The notes under the pieces were generated by a model. That model had not been told where the DNA came from. It searched no databases and worked only from the letters and a program-made list of their open reading frames with translations. From Actinoplanes lutulentus (GTDB taxonomy: Bacteria; Actinomycetota; Actinomycetes; Mycobacteriales; Micromonosporaceae): 64,000 bases of DNA. Below are positions 8,329 to 18,748 of this stretch, piece after piece (positions within the stretch are counted from its first letter, which is position 1; each line of letters opens with the position of its first letter). Location of the stretch: the NCBI RefSeq assembly GCF_003259845.1, contig NZ_QLMJ01000019.1, positions 62,001 through 126,000 on the forward strand. The letters run 5' to 3'. Made by a program: the position numbers and the translations under genes.

Positions 8329-9969
8329 ATGCCGGGAGCACCCATCCGCGCCTTGCTCTGCATGAGCGCCGCCGTCGGCCTGCTCGCAGGCTGCGGTTCC
8401 CCACCGGCTCACGGTGTGCCACCCGCCGGGCTCGCTCAGCACGCCGGCCCGGACGTGGTGCGCACCGCTGCCGGTGCCGTGCGCGGGGTGACGAGCGCGG
8501 GAGTGCAGAGCTTCAAGGGCATCCCCTATGCCGCGCCGCCGGTCGGCGCCTACCGCTGGCGACCGCCTCGGCCGGCCACGCCGTGGAGCGGCGAGCGCGA
8601 CGCCGGCCAGTTCGGCGCGGACTGCGCGCAGGCGGGTTTCGGTGCGGCGCCGCCGCAGGGCAGATCGGAGGACTGCCTATTCGTCAACGTCTGGCGCCCG
8701 GAAGGGGTCTCCGCGCGCGCCAAGCTGCCGGTGATGGTGTGGATCCACGGCGGAGGCTTCGTCGCCGGCAGCGGCGCGCAACCGGACTACTCCGGTGAGC
8801 AGTTCGCGCGCCAGGGCGTCGTGCTGGTCACCATCAACTATCGGCTGGGCAGATTCGGTTTCTTCGCCTTCCCGGGCCTGACCGCCGAGCAACCCGGCGA
8901 GGTCAAGGGCAACTACGGCTATCTCGACCAGATCGCCGCGCTGCAGTGGGTCCGGCGCAACATCGCCGCGTTCGGCGGCAACGCCGGCAACGTCACGATC
9001 TTCGGGGAGTCGGCGGGCGGCGTGTCGGTGCACACGCACCTGACTTCACCGCTGTCGCGCCGCGTCTTCGACAAGGCCATCATCGAGTCCGGTGGCGGGC
9101 GCGACGGCGTGCTCACCGGCCGGCCGCTGAGTGCCGAAGGGGCCGATCCGTTCTATCCGGTCTCGGCCGAGACAGTCGGCGTCAACTTCGCACGGCGTTA
9201 CGCCATCGAGGGCACCGGCGCCGCGGCGGTCGCCCAGCTGCGCGCGCTCGACACCGCGCAGGTGGTCGACGGCGGTCAGGAGACCGCGGGGCCGGGTGGC
9301 CCGACGACGTATCCGGGGCCGATCCTCGACGGCCGGCTCGTTGTCGAGACCCCGGAGAGCGCCTACCGTGCCGGCCACCAGAAACGCGCGCCGCTGCTGA
9401 TCGGCACGAACAGCAACGACTTCATCGGCTTCGTCTCCGCCGACAGCAAGGACGCGCTGTTCGCCCAGTTCGGCAGGCACGCGGAGTGGGCCCGTGCGGT
9501 CTACGACCCGGACGGCACCGCCACCCTGCAGCAGGTGCTGACAAAGGTCGGTGTCGATCGCGCGCAGGCCGAGCCGGCCCGATTCACCGCCCGAGCCTTC
9601 GCGCGTGCCGGGGTTCCCACCTATCTGTATCGCTTCTCGTACGTCCCCACGGCGCGTCGCGCACAGTGGGTGGACGGGGTACCGCACGCCGCGGAGATCC
9701 CCTTCGTCTTCGACACGCTCGCCGCCCGCGGCACGCAGCCGTCGGAGCAGGACAGCGCTGTCGCACGGGTCACCAACACCTACTGGGCCAACTTCGCGCG
9801 CACCGGTGACCCGAACGGCAGCACGGTGCCGTTCTGGCCGCGCCAGGTCATCGGCCGTGACTCGATCACGGACTTCCGGCCGGACGGGTCGGTCATTGCC
9901 GGGCCCGATCCCCGCAAGGCACGGATGGACGTCTCCGAGGCAGCGGGCGGCCTGCCCCGCCCGAGTTGA
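8329..9969 (+). CDS. Lipoprotein carboxylesterase, type B (pNB esterase family)
   Basis: 546 residues. The signal peptide ends in the lipobox LLAGC, so the enzyme is probably anchored outside the membrane. The nucleophile elbow GESAGG lies in FGESAGGVSVHTH, and an oxyanion-hole motif HGGGF precedes it, both classic for type B carboxylesterases. The C-terminal HAAEIPFVF segment carries the likely catalytic histidine. The start at 8329 is set by a strong AGGAGG at 8318-8323; an earlier in-frame ATG at 8290 would run through the operator. Hydrolysis of an external ester as the first step of the IclR-linked pathway is inferred. Confidence 0.9.
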   Translation: MPGAPIRALLCMSAAVGLLAGCGSPPAHGVPPAGLAQHAGPDVVRTAAGAVRGVTSAGVQSFKGIPYAAPPVGAYRWRPPRPATPWSGERDAGQFGADCAQAGFGAAPPQGRSEDCLFVNVWRPEGVSARAKLPVMVWIHGGGFVAGSGAQPDYSGEQFARQGVVLVTINYRLGRFGFFAFPGLTAEQPGEVKGNYGYLDQIAALQWVRRNIAAFGGNAGNVTIFGESAGGVSVHTHLTSPLSRRVFDKAIIESGGGRDGVLTGRPLSAEGADPFYPVSAETVGVNFARRYAIEGTGAAAVAQLRALDTAQVVDGGQETAGPGGPTTYPGPILDGRLVVETPESAYRAGHQKRAPLLIGTNSNDFIGFVSADSKDALFAQFGRHAEWARAVYDPDGTATLQQVLTKVGVDRAQAEPARFTARAFARAGVPTYLYRFSYVPTARRAQWVDGVPHAAEIPFVFDTLAARGTQPSEQDSAVARVTNTYWANFARTGDPNGSTVPFWPRQVIGRDSITDFRPDGSVIAGPDPRKARMDVSEAAGGLPRPS

Positions 9970-9976
9970 CTCAGCA

Positions 9977-10031
9977 GCCCGGACGCCGCGTCGGTCGCGG
10001 CGTCCGGGCCGGTCAGCGCTGCGCGCTGACC
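9977..10031. terminator. Double-hairpin terminator between convergent genes
   Basis: The first hairpin has perfect 14-bp arms (GCCCGGACGCCGCG at 9977-9990 and its complement at 9996-10009, loop TCGGT). The second has perfect 9-bp arms (GGTCAGCGC at 10011-10019 and GCGCTGACC at 10023-10031). They separate the carboxylesterase from the converging secreted amidase. Confidence 0.8.
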
Positions 10032-10048
10032 TTCCGCGTCACCCGTGC

Positions 10049-12538
10049 TTACCGGTGGGCACGCAGCGCCGGCGTGATGGCGGGCAGAACCCGGCCCTTG
10101 GCGATCTTCTCGAACGCGTAGGCGTACCCAAGAAGTTCGGGGTCTTGGAACTGTTTGCCCTGCAGCTGGAAGCCGACCGGCTGGCCGTGGGCGTTGACCC
10201 CGGCCGGGAAGATCACCGTCGGTACGCCGGAAGCCGACGACTGCGGGTCACGGCGGCCGAAGCTGTTGCCGCTCGAGTCGTTGAGGTGGATGTCGCTGAG
10301 CTCGGTCGGGTAGAGCACCGTGTCGACGCCCTGCTCGTCCATCCAGTCCGCGAGGACCTGACGGTACGAGGCCCGCCACGTCTGCATCGCCGCGAGATTC
10401 TCCGGCGTCATCGCGCCGGTACCGGTGTAGCTGCTGCGGACGTTGTACGGCAGCCGCAGCGGACTGGTGATGATCTGCTCGGCCGTCGGGTACGGGTTGT
10501 CCGGGTGCGCGGCGACCCACTGCCGCCACCCCTCATATCCGGTGTCACCGGTGTAGGTCCGCGCCGGAGCGGCCGGGGCCGCGGTGATCTCCTTGATCGT
10601 CGCGCCTGCCTTGCGGAAGGCGGCGAACTTGGCGCGCAGCGCGGCACTGGTCTCGGTGGTGCCGAACGGGTCGGTGAACGCATCCGCCGGGACACCGATC
10701 ACCACGCCCTTGAGCGCCTTGCCGTCCAGATAGCGCGTCCAGTCGCGGGGGCGCTGACCGTCGGCCACGTCGTCGAGCGCGTCTTCGGGGTTGCCGACGG
10801 CGACCGCGTTGAGCAGCAACGCCTGGTCGGCCGGGGACTGCGAGATGACGCCCACGTAGTCCTGGACCACGGTCAGCGGCATGGCGCCGTCGCTGCTCTG
10901 CATGCCGTCGGTGCCGCGCAGCGAGACGAGGCTGGCCGCACCCGAGGGACCCCACAGCGAGTCACCGGTCTGGCTGCCGAGCGACGCCGCCGCGAAACTC
11001 GACGCGACCGCCACAGCGGATCCGCCGCTGGAACCGATCGGGCTGCGCGACGGGTCGAAGGCGTTCCAGACCTGCCCGTACGCACTCTCACTGAAGTAGC
11101 CGCTGTTGGCGAACTCGGACAGGTTCGCCTTGCCGAGGATGATCGCACCGGCTTCGCGCAGCTTGGCGACCTGCCAGGCGTCCTTGGTGGGACGGTAACC
11201 GTCGAAGACCAGAGAACCGCCGGTGGTCGGCATGTCCTTGGTGTCGATGATGTCCTTCACCATGATCGGGATACCGAGCAGCGGACGCTTGTCACCGGTC
11301 TTGCGGGCCCGGTCGGCGGCCTTGGCCTGCGCCATCGCGTCCGGGGCGACGGCCAGCACCGAGTGCAGCCCGAGCGGTCCCTGGTCGTAAGCGGCGATGC
11401 GGTCCAGATAGGCCCGCACGACCTGCTGCGTGGTGGTCCGGCCGGCGGCCATGTCGGCCTTGAGCTGGACGATCGTCTTACCGACCACATCGTACGAGGA
11501 CGTGGTCTTCACTGTCGGCTGGGTCACCGGGGCTGTCACGGCACCGGGCAGGCGCTTCGCACGGGAGGCGGCACAGACGTTTCCGCGGACTCCGGCGGCC
11601 TTCGCCAGCGCCGACGGGTCGTAGTTCTCCAGTGAGCAGATCTCCGCGGCCGACAGGCCGCCGAAGTCCGGTTTCGCGGTGAGCGCCGCGGCCGTGGCCT
11701 GCACCGCGGCGACCTGAGAACCCGCGGCGGGTGCGCTGGTACCCCCGGGGACGTTGCGCGTCTCGGACAGGCCGGTGACGACGAAGTGCGCCACGGACCG
11801 GCTCTGCCCCGGCTGCAGAACCATCCGGTTGAGCAGGGCGGGGTGGTTGGCCTCGTCACCGGAGGTGGGCAGCGGGTTGGCGAACGGATCCCGCAGGAAG
11901 TTGCCCGTCCGCTCCAAGCTGCCGGCGTAACCCGGCGTGCCGATGGTGGTCGCGGACGGCCCGTTGGTGCTGGCCGATCCGGCGCCGGCCGACGGCGTGT
12001 ACCAGCTCGCCCAGCCGTCCACGCGGTTGATGCGCGTGTCGCCCGAGGATGTCGTGGCGATGGCGCTCTGGTTGGTGCCGGTGTTGTATCCGAGCTGCCC
12101 GCCGAAAGCCACGCTCACGCTGATGGGCTTGCGGGTGGTATTGGTGAACGTGTCGAAGAACCGGCCGTAACTGTCGGCACGGTCGATGGTGAGTTCACGC
12201 TGGACTGCCACGCCGTTGATGACGACCGCATGCTTGCTGGAGAAGGTCTCGGCGCCGTCGTACGTCAGCCCGAACCCACGCAGCAGAGCGCCGTTGAGAA
12301 GGCCGGACCCGCCGGCGACTCGCAGTCTGATACCGCCGTAACCGAGCAGGGCGTTGGCGGTGGTGCTGCGCACGCTGCCGGTGTCCAGGCCCGGGATGGC
12401 GGCGTCGTTGACGTTCCACTGGTCGCTCTGACCGGTGCTGACGCTGCTGTACGCGGAGGCCGGTGCTGTGGAGAGGCCGACCGCGACAAGTGAGGCAGCG
12501 ACGGCGACGGGTACTACTTTTCGAAGCTTTTGCGTCAA
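10049..12538 (-). CDS. Secreted amidase-signature enzyme with extra N-terminal domain
   Basis: 829 residues. The N-terminal signal peptide (TQKLRKVVPVAVAASLVAVG ... APASA) is exposed by choosing the TTG at 12538, which has GAGGA at proper spacing. About 330 residues after the signal form a Gly/Ser/Thr-rich domain I do not recognise, followed by an amidase-signature domain. Catalytic lysine lies in MVKDIIDT, the cis-serine region is GSSGGSAVAV, and the nucleophile region reads TGDSLWGPSG instead of the usual GGSIRxPA. Amide hydrolysis outside the cell is likely; substrate unknown. Single gene with its own promoter, convergent with the carboxylesterase. Confidence 0.82.
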   Translation of the reverse strand: MTQKLRKVVPVAVAASLVAVGLSTAPASAYSSVSTGQSDQWNVNDAAIPGLDTGSVRSTTANALLGYGGIRLRVAGGSGLLNGALLRGFGLTYDGAETFSSKHAVVINGVAVQRELTIDRADSYGRFFDTFTNTTRKPISVSVAFGGQLGYNTGTNQSAIATTSSGDTRINRVDGWASWYTPSAGAGSASTNGPSATTIGTPGYAGSLERTGNFLRDPFANPLPTSGDEANHPALLNRMVLQPGQSRSVAHFVVTGLSETRNVPGGTSAPAAGSQVAAVQATAAALTAKPDFGGLSAAEICSLENYDPSALAKAAGVRGNVCAASRAKRLPGAVTAPVTQPTVKTTSSYDVVGKTIVQLKADMAAGRTTTQQVVRAYLDRIAAYDQGPLGLHSVLAVAPDAMAQAKAADRARKTGDKRPLLGIPIMVKDIIDTKDMPTTGGSLVFDGYRPTKDAWQVAKLREAGAIILGKANLSEFANSGYFSESAYGQVWNAFDPSRSPIGSSGGSAVAVASSFAAASLGSQTGDSLWGPSGAASLVSLRGTDGMQSSDGAMPLTVVQDYVGVISQSPADQALLLNAVAVGNPEDALDDVADGQRPRDWTRYLDGKALKGVVIGVPADAFTDPFGTTETSAALRAKFAAFRKAGATIKEITAAPAAPARTYTGDTGYEGWRQWVAAHPDNPYPTAEQIITSPLRLPYNVRSSYTGTGAMTPENLAAMQTWRASYRQVLADWMDEQGVDTVLYPTELSDIHLNDSSGNSFGRRDPQSSASGVPTVIFPAGVNAHGQPVGFQLQGKQFQDPELLGYAYAFEKIAKGRVLPAITPALRAHR

Positions 12539-12836
12539 GAGGGATTCCTCGGTACGAATGCCGGGCGGCGAGCCATCGGAAACGGGCTCGTCGCCGGGCG
12601 TCTGATGGGGGCGGCGAGCCACATCGATCGCACCGGAAACGTAAAGTCGTTTTGTTTCACGACCATTTCGAATTCGGGTCTAAAAACAATCCCAGAAATG
12701 CCACGAATGCAATTCAGAAAGGTCCCTACGCAGCCTATGCGAATGCGCATGAGAGAAGGGAGGCACTGTCAGGAACCCCCACGGGCATTGCGCTTTCGAA
12801 CTGGTGTTGATCACACGGTCGCGGCCGAAGCTGTTT
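12539..12836. other. AT-richer intergenic region upstream of amidase
   Basis: About 300 bp, locally far richer in A/T (12640-12770) than its surroundings. It should hold the amidase promoter and the 3' flank of the AraC gene. A weak GTCGT...ACGAC inverted repeat is present near 12650. No convincing open reading frame or copy of the shared operators was found. Confidence 0.35.
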
Positions 12837-13754
12837 TCAGTGCCTTGTACCGGTATGCCCGCGAACAGCGGCGCGGAAGACGATCGGCGACGTTGCGGTG
12901 CGCTGGTGAAAGAATTTGCTGAAATTGGTGGCGCTGGAGAAGCCGAGATTCGCCGCGATCCTGGACGCGGGCTGCTCGCCGTGCGCGAGCATCCGCTTGG
13001 CCTCCAGGAGCACCCGGCCGTCGATGAACTCCTTGGCACCGATGCCCGCGTCAGCGAGACAAGCTCGCGAGAGGGTACGCGCCGAGTACCCGAGCATCTT
13101 CGCGTAGTCGTCGAGCCGGCGGGTGCGGGCGAAGTTCCGCTCCACGGCTGCACGGAACCGCACGAACGCCTCACCGGGCTCGGGCACGGGGTTGCCGGCC
13201 GCATTCGTCAGATGCGCGAGGTTGAGCACGACGACGGCGAGCAGGTGACGCAGGACCGCGAGGTGAGCGTCCAGCGGCAGCCGGCCGAGAGACAGGAAAT
13301 GCCGCTCCACCTGCGCGGCAGCCGTGTCCAACGCCTCGCGATCCGCACCGGCCGGGATCTGGACGACCCCGGCGTGCGGGTCGTCGACGCGGGCGGCGGC
13401 AGCGGTCGCCGGGTCCAGGAAACCCTGCTCGAACAGCAGGAGGGTGCCCTCCACCCCGGTGAGGTCGCCCCACTGGTGCACCTGGCCCGGCCGCACCCAG
13501 AGCCACGCGCCGGGCTCGAGCGCGTATTCGGTGAAGTCGACGGTGTGCCGCAGAGTGCCCTGGGTGAGGGTCATCAGGTGATGGAAGGTCGGGCGGTGCG
13601 GCCGGGTGAACGCGCCGTCGCCCATCCGGATCCGGGCCCGCTCGCGCAGGCTGCCCATGGGGATCACTTCAAGTCCCGGTGGTGTGCCGGCCGGAGCGGC
13701 GAAACCGACCTGCGGAATGCCGGCCCCGGCATCCTGTCGGTTTTTGACCATCAT
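12837..13754 (-). CDS. AraC-family transcriptional regulator
   Basis: 305 residues. An N-terminal cupin-like sensor (HHLMTLTQGTLRHTVDF, PGQVHQWG) is followed by a C-terminal double helix-turn-helix: LDDYAKMLGYSARTLSRACL, then the second HTH within IAANLGFSSATNFSKFFHQ. Divergent from the NAD(P)-binding oxidoreductase at 13838 with only 83 bp between them, the usual arrangement for a regulator and its target. No ligand can be inferred. Confidence 0.88.
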   Translation of the reverse strand: MMVKNRQDAGAGIPQVGFAAPAGTPPGLEVIPMGSLRERARIRMGDGAFTRPHRPTFHHLMTLTQGTLRHTVDFTEYALEPGAWLWVRPGQVHQWGDLTGVEGTLLLFEQGFLDPATAAAARVDDPHAGVVQIPAGADREALDTAAAQVERHFLSLGRLPLDAHLAVLRHLLAVVVLNLAHLTNAAGNPVPEPGEAFVRFRAAVERNFARTRRLDDYAKMLGYSARTLSRACLADAGIGAKEFIDGRVLLEAKRMLAHGEQPASRIAANLGFSSATNFSKFFHQRTATSPIVFRAAVRGHTGTRH

Positions 13755-13837
13755 CGGTCGTCAGGATACCCGGGCCGGCGCCGTCGAAGACCATAGCTTT
13801 GACCTGGTAAGACCGATCCCCGGAGAAAGAAGCAACC

Positions 13838-14482
13838 ATGTCCACCATCGTCGTCCTCGGCGTCACCGGTTACGCCGGCGGCAACATCACCAGCGAGCTG
13901 CTCGACCGTGGCCACACCGTTGTCGGTGTCGCCCGCGACACCAGCAAGGTCACCCCGCGGGAACGCCTCGACGTGCGCGGCGGCTCCCTCTACGACCCGG
14001 CGTTCCTCACCGAGACGGTGCAGGGCGCGGACGTCATCGTGGTCGCCATCCACGCCCGCAACGCCGACGAGCCGGACCTCGAGTCGGCCGTACCCGCGCT
14101 GCTGGACGCGGCGGCGGCAGCGGGCGCCCGTCTCGGTGTGGTCGGCGGCGCGGGCAGCCTGCTCGTCGCCGAGGGCGGCCCGCGTGTGCTCGACGCCGGC
14201 TTCCCGGACGAGTACCGGCCCGAGGCCGAGGCCCACGCCCGGGTCCTCGACGCGCTGAAGAGTTCAGGTACCGCGGTCGACTGGTTCTACGTCAGCCCGG
14301 CCGGCGCCTTCGGCTCCTACAACCCGGGCGAGCGCACCGGCACCTACCGGCTCGGCGGCGACGTCCTGGTCACCGACGCCGCCGGCAAGTCCGACATCTC
14401 CGGGGCGGACTACGCCATCGCGTTCGCCGACGAGATCGAGAAGCCGGCACACCACCGGGCCCGTTTCACCGTGGGTTACTGA
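13838..14482 (+). CDS. NAD(P)H-binding oxidoreductase (NmrA/atypical SDR fold)
   Basis: 214 residues. The N-terminal dinucleotide-binding motif GVTGYAGGNI is in the GxxGxxG form of atypical short-chain dehydrogenases; a central VVGGAGSLL segment and the C-terminal DYAIAFADEIEKPAHHRARF match YwnB/NmrA-like proteins. Cytosolic; either a reductase or a redox-sensing NAD(P)-binding protein. A GAGAAAG Shine-Dalgarno precedes the ATG. Divergent from, and probably controlled by, the AraC regulator. Confidence 0.85.
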   Translation: MSTIVVLGVTGYAGGNITSELLDRGHTVVGVARDTSKVTPRERLDVRGGSLYDPAFLTETVQGADVIVVAIHARNADEPDLESAVPALLDAAAAAGARLGVVGGAGSLLVAEGGPRVLDAGFPDEYRPEAEAHARVLDALKSSGTAVDWFYVSPAGAFGSYNPGERTGTYRLGGDVLVTDAAGKSDISGADYAIAFADEIEKPAHHRARFTVGY

Positions 14483-14493
14483 TCGCTTTTCTT

Positions 14494-14531
14494 GGGGTGC
14501 CCTGCCATTACCCCTTTCAGCCTCAACTCCC
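14494..14531 (-). promoter_or_regulatory. MmyB-linked 39-bp element (copy 1), upstream of esterase
   Basis: Read on the minus strand, block GGGAGTTGAGGCTGAAAGG continues into GGGTAATGGCAGGGCACCCC. It matches the copies at 20159, 24511, 29132 and 37270. The GGGAG end faces the esterase gene (start 14592), the same polarity as at other target genes. Confidence 0.65.
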
Positions 14532-14591
14532 TCGCCGCGCCGATTTCGGGTTTCCTGAACCGGAACACGACCTCGGTAGGGAGAACCTGTG

Positions 14592-15557
14592 ATGAGACCG
14601 CGGACGTTGCTGACACTGGGCGTCGTCGTCGTGGCGGGCCTGCTGGTCGCCATTCCACTGGCCCGTGACGGCGATGAGAAACCCGTCAGCGCTCCGGAAG
14701 CCGACGTGCTCAGCCGTTTCCAGAGCACGTCGGCACAGGAGCAGGGGGAAGTGGTCCGCGTCGATTACAAGACGCGGTACGACAACGCGACGATCGACAA
14801 ACGCGCTCTCGTCTATCTGCCGGCCGGGTACGACGAGCAGGACCAGGCCACCCGGTACGACATCCTGTACCTGATGCACGGCGCGGGCATGGGCGCCGAG
14901 AGCTTCTTCGGCGGCGCCGGTGAGTCGTCAGCGTTGAAGAACATCCTCGACCACATGATCGAGGAGCGGCAGATGCGGCCCACGATCGTCGTGACCCCGA
15001 CGTTCTACCCGGACGGCAACGCCAGCCTCGACCTGCACTATGCCGGGGAACTGGACCGGGCGTTCCCCGTCGAACTGGAGAACGACCTGATGCCGGCTGT
15101 CGAGGGCCGTTATCGCACATACGCGCCGACGACCGACGCCGCGGGCTTCACCGCCTCGCGGGAGCATCGTGCCTTCGGCGGGTTCTCGATGGGCGCCGTG
15201 ACGACCTGGTACGCCTTCATCGACAGCCTCGACTACGTCAAGTACTTCATGCCGATGGCCGGCGACAGCTGGGTGATCCAGGACTCTGGCGGGGCCTCCG
15301 CTCCGGAGGAGACCGCCGCCCACCTCGACAAGGTCGCCCGCGGCTCCGGCTATCAGCGCGACGACTATCTGATCGCGGCGTCCGTCGGATCGAACGATGG
15401 CACGAAATATCAGATGGAGCCGCAGATCCGCGAGATGAGAGAGCTGCCGGACAGCTTCGACGACGGCAACCTGCGCTACACCGAAGATCCCGACGGCGGC
15501 CACGATCTGGAGTCGGTGTACCGGCAGTTCTTCCGCTCGATCCCATTGTTCTTTTAG
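14592..15557 (+). CDS. Membrane-anchored esterase (CE1/esterase D-like)
   Basis: 321 residues. One N-terminal hydrophobic helix (LLTLGVVVVAGLLVAIPLA) without a clear cleavage site suggests an anchored extracytoplasmic enzyme. The core has the alpha/beta-hydrolase pattern of feruloyl/acetyl-xylan esterases: YLMHGAG, nucleophile elbow GGFSMGAV, and a late GGHDLE with the catalytic histidine. ATG 14592 has AGGGAG upstream; a GTG immediately before it is an alternative. A single gene preceded by the 39-bp element and followed by a strong hairpin. Confidence 0.83.
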   Translation: MRPRTLLTLGVVVVAGLLVAIPLARDGDEKPVSAPEADVLSRFQSTSAQEQGEVVRVDYKTRYDNATIDKRALVYLPAGYDEQDQATRYDILYLMHGAGMGAESFFGGAGESSALKNILDHMIEERQMRPTIVVTPTFYPDGNASLDLHYAGELDRAFPVELENDLMPAVEGRYRTYAPTTDAAGFTASREHRAFGGFSMGAVTTWYAFIDSLDYVKYFMPMAGDSWVIQDSGGASAPEETAAHLDKVARGSGYQRDDYLIAASVGSNDGTKYQMEPQIREMRELPDSFDDGNLRYTEDPDGGHDLESVYRQFFRSIPLFF

Positions 15558-15570
15558 ATCTGAGGAGCCT

Positions 15571-15604
15571 GCGGGCGGCCGGTCCACCAGGACCGTCCGC
15601 CCGC
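15571..15604. terminator. Terminator hairpin downstream of esterase
   Basis: A 15-base arm at 15571-15585 pairs with 15590-15604 with one mismatch around a four-base loop (ACCA). It sits between the convergent esterase and aldo/keto reductase genes and could serve both. Confidence 0.75.
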
Positions 15605-15610
15605 GTGGGT

Positions 15611-16594
<984 letters not shown>

Positions 16595-16635
16595 GATTGG
16601 TCCTCCGGTTTGGTGGTTTTCGCGTGGGAGACGGA

Positions 16636-17514
16636 TCAGGCTTCGGGGATCGCCCGGCCGAACGTCTCCAGGGTGATGGCCTCGGGCTCGGGGCCGCCGC
16701 GCTTGCCGGTGTCCAGGCTGTCGATTGCGGCGAGCTGCTCGATGGTCAGGTCGAAGTCGAAGACGTCGAAGTTCTCGGCGATGCGTGCCGGCTTGGTCGA
16801 CTTCGGGATGACCTGGCGGCCCTGCTGCAGGTGCCAGCGCAGCATCACCTGCGCCGGGCTCTTGCCGTGCGCGGTGGCGATCTCGCCGATCACCGGGTCC
16901 TGCAGGGTGCTGGTGTGCTCGCTGTCGCGGTAGAAGGTGATGCCGCCGATCGGCGACCACGCCTGGGTGAGGATGTTGTGCTTGGCACCGAGTTCCTGCA
17001 CCTCACGCTGGGCGAAGTACGGGTGCACCTCGATCTGGTTGACCGCCGGCACCACGGTGGCCGTGTTGAGCAGGGCGGTGAGGTGCTCCACCATGAAGTT
17101 GCTGACCCCGATGGCCCGGACCTTGCCGTCTTTGAGGAGCGTCTCCAGGGCCCGGTACGCCTGCAGGGTCTTGTCGAAGTCCGACGGCAGGGCCTGGTGC
17201 AGGATCAGCAGGTCGAGCTGGTCGACGCCGAGCTTCGCGGTGCTCTTCTCGAAGCCGTGCAGCGTCTCGTCGTATCCGTAGTCGCTGATCCAGATCTTGG
17301 TCTCGATGAAGATCTCGGAGCGGTCGATGCCGGACTTGGCGATCGCCTCGCCCACTTCCCGCTCGTTGCCGTAAGCGGCGGCGGTGTCGATGTGCCGGTA
17401 CCCGGTCGACAGGGCGGCCAGGACGGCGTCTCGGGTCTCGTCGGGCGGGGTCTGGAAGACCCCGAGGCCGATGGCCGGGATCGGGAGGCCATTGTTCAGA
17501 GTCAGGGTGTGCAC
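16636..17514 (-). CDS. Aldo/keto reductase (2,5-diketogluconate reductase-like, AKR5)
   Basis: 292 residues. Motifs include GLGVFQTPPDE, DTAAAYGNE (Asp/Tyr), ETKIW (Lys), LILHQALP (His) and VIPKSTKPARIAEN for NADP. Start taken as the GTG at 17514 (VHTLTLNNGLPIP), which has GAGAGGAA upstream; longer frames add unlikely sequence. First gene of a two-AKR operon. The 178 bp upstream contain its promoter but no recognised operator. Confidence 0.88.
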   Translation of the reverse strand: MHTLTLNNGLPIPAIGLGVFQTPPDETRDAVLAALSTGYRHIDTAAAYGNEREVGEAIAKSGIDRSEIFIETKIWISDYGYDETLHGFEKSTAKLGVDQLDLLILHQALPSDFDKTLQAYRALETLLKDGKVRAIGVSNFMVEHLTALLNTATVVPAVNQIEVHPYFAQREVQELGAKHNILTQAWSPIGGITFYRDSEHTSTLQDPVIGEIATAHGKSPAQVMLRWHLQQGRQVIPKSTKPARIAENFDVFDFDLTIEQLAAIDSLDTGKRGGPEPEAITLETFGRAIPEA

Positions 17515-17692
17515 GGCTTTTCCTCTCGCTGTGGAGAAATCACGGTCGGGGGAGCAATCAGATGGTGACCTTGTGCGCTTCATGCCCCACGACGGAGCCC
17601 TCTCCGGCTTCGGTCTTTGCCTTCGACTACCCGGTCACATGCCGGCAAACGTCGGGGCGCGGCGTCAGGCCCGGTGTGGTCGGTGCTGATGC

Positions 17693-18748
17693 TCACATCG
17701 CGCCCTGCACACCGGCGCCGACCCGGACGAGCGACTTGGTGGCGCGCCGTTCCAGCATCGCGGCGTACGCGTCGCCGATGCCGTCCAGATCGGTCTCGTA
17801 GTCCAGGACCAGGCCGGGATTGATCCGCCCGGCCAGGACGTCGTCGAGCAGTTCGGGGATGTAACGACGGGCCGGGGCGATCCCGCCGCGCAGGCCGACG
17901 TTGCGGAAGATGACGGTCTGCAACGGAACCAGCGAATCGTGCGGCACACCGACCGCGCCGACGACAGCGCCGACCCGGGCCACGCCGAACGCAGTCGCCA
18001 TGGACTCGCCGGTGCCCACGCACTCCAGGGCGGCGTCGACGCCGATGCCCCCGGTCATCTCCATGATCAGTTTGATGGCGTCGTCGCCGCGTTCGGTGAG
18101 CACGTCGGTCGCCCCGAACTCACGCGCGAGGGCCTGCCGGACCGGGTTGCGGCTCAACGAGATGATCCGCTCGGCACCGAGTCGCTTGGCGGCGATCACC
18201 CCGCACAGCCCGACCGCGCCGTCCCCGACGACCGCGACGGTGTCACCAGGCTTGACTCCGGCACTGACAGCGGCGTGGTGGCCGGTGCACATCACGTCGG
18301 AGAGTGCCACCAGGGATTTCATCACCGCGTCGGAGTGGCCGCTGCCGGGCACCTTGACCAGAGTCGCGTCGGCGAACGGCACGCGGACGTACTCGCCCTG
18401 GCCACCGTCGACGCCGTGGTTGCCGAACGAGCCGCCGTTCAGGCAGTTCCCGGTCCATCCGGCGGCGCAGTTGGCACAGGTGCCGTCGCAGAAGGTGAAC
18501 GGCGCGACGACCAGGTCTCCGGGTTTCAAGCCGGTGACGTCGGCGCCGGCCTGCTCGATCACGCCGATGAACTCGTGGCCGATCGGGCCCAGCGCATGCG
18601 GGTTGACGCCGCGGTAGTACCAGAGGTCGGAGCCGCAGACACAGCCGAGGGTGACGCGCACGATCGCGTCGCCGGGTGTCCGCAGCCGTGGGTCGGGGCG
18701 TTCGCCGACGGTGATGTCGCCGGGGCCGCCGTAGAGGGTGGCGCGCAT
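17693..18748 (-). CDS. Zinc-dependent alcohol dehydrogenase
   Basis: 351 residues. Catalytic zinc ligands in GCVCGSDLWY and GPIGHEFIG; the structural zinc lobe is present (CDGTCANCAAGWTGNC), unlike the enzyme at the left edge. The nucleotide loop is VVGDGAVGLCG. Its ATG overlaps the stop codon of the MFS transporter by one base (TAATG), so the two are co-translated. The operon therefore inherits the 39-bp element upstream of the transporter. Oxidation or reduction of an unknown alcohol/aldehyde in the cytosol. Confidence 0.9.
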   Translation of the reverse strand: MRATLYGGPGDITVGERPDPRLRTPGDAIVRVTLGCVCGSDLWYYRGVNPHALGPIGHEFIGVIEQAGADVTGLKPGDLVVAPFTFCDGTCANCAAGWTGNCLNGGSFGNHGVDGGQGEYVRVPFADATLVKVPGSGHSDAVMKSLVALSDVMCTGHHAAVSAGVKPGDTVAVVGDGAVGLCGVIAAKRLGAERIISLSRNPVRQALAREFGATDVLTERGDDAIKLIMEMTGGIGVDAALECVGTGESMATAFGVARVGAVVGAVGVPHDSLVPLQTVIFRNVGLRGGIAPARRYIPELLDDVLAGRINPGLVLDYETDLDGIGDAYAAMLERRATKSLVRVGAGVQGAM

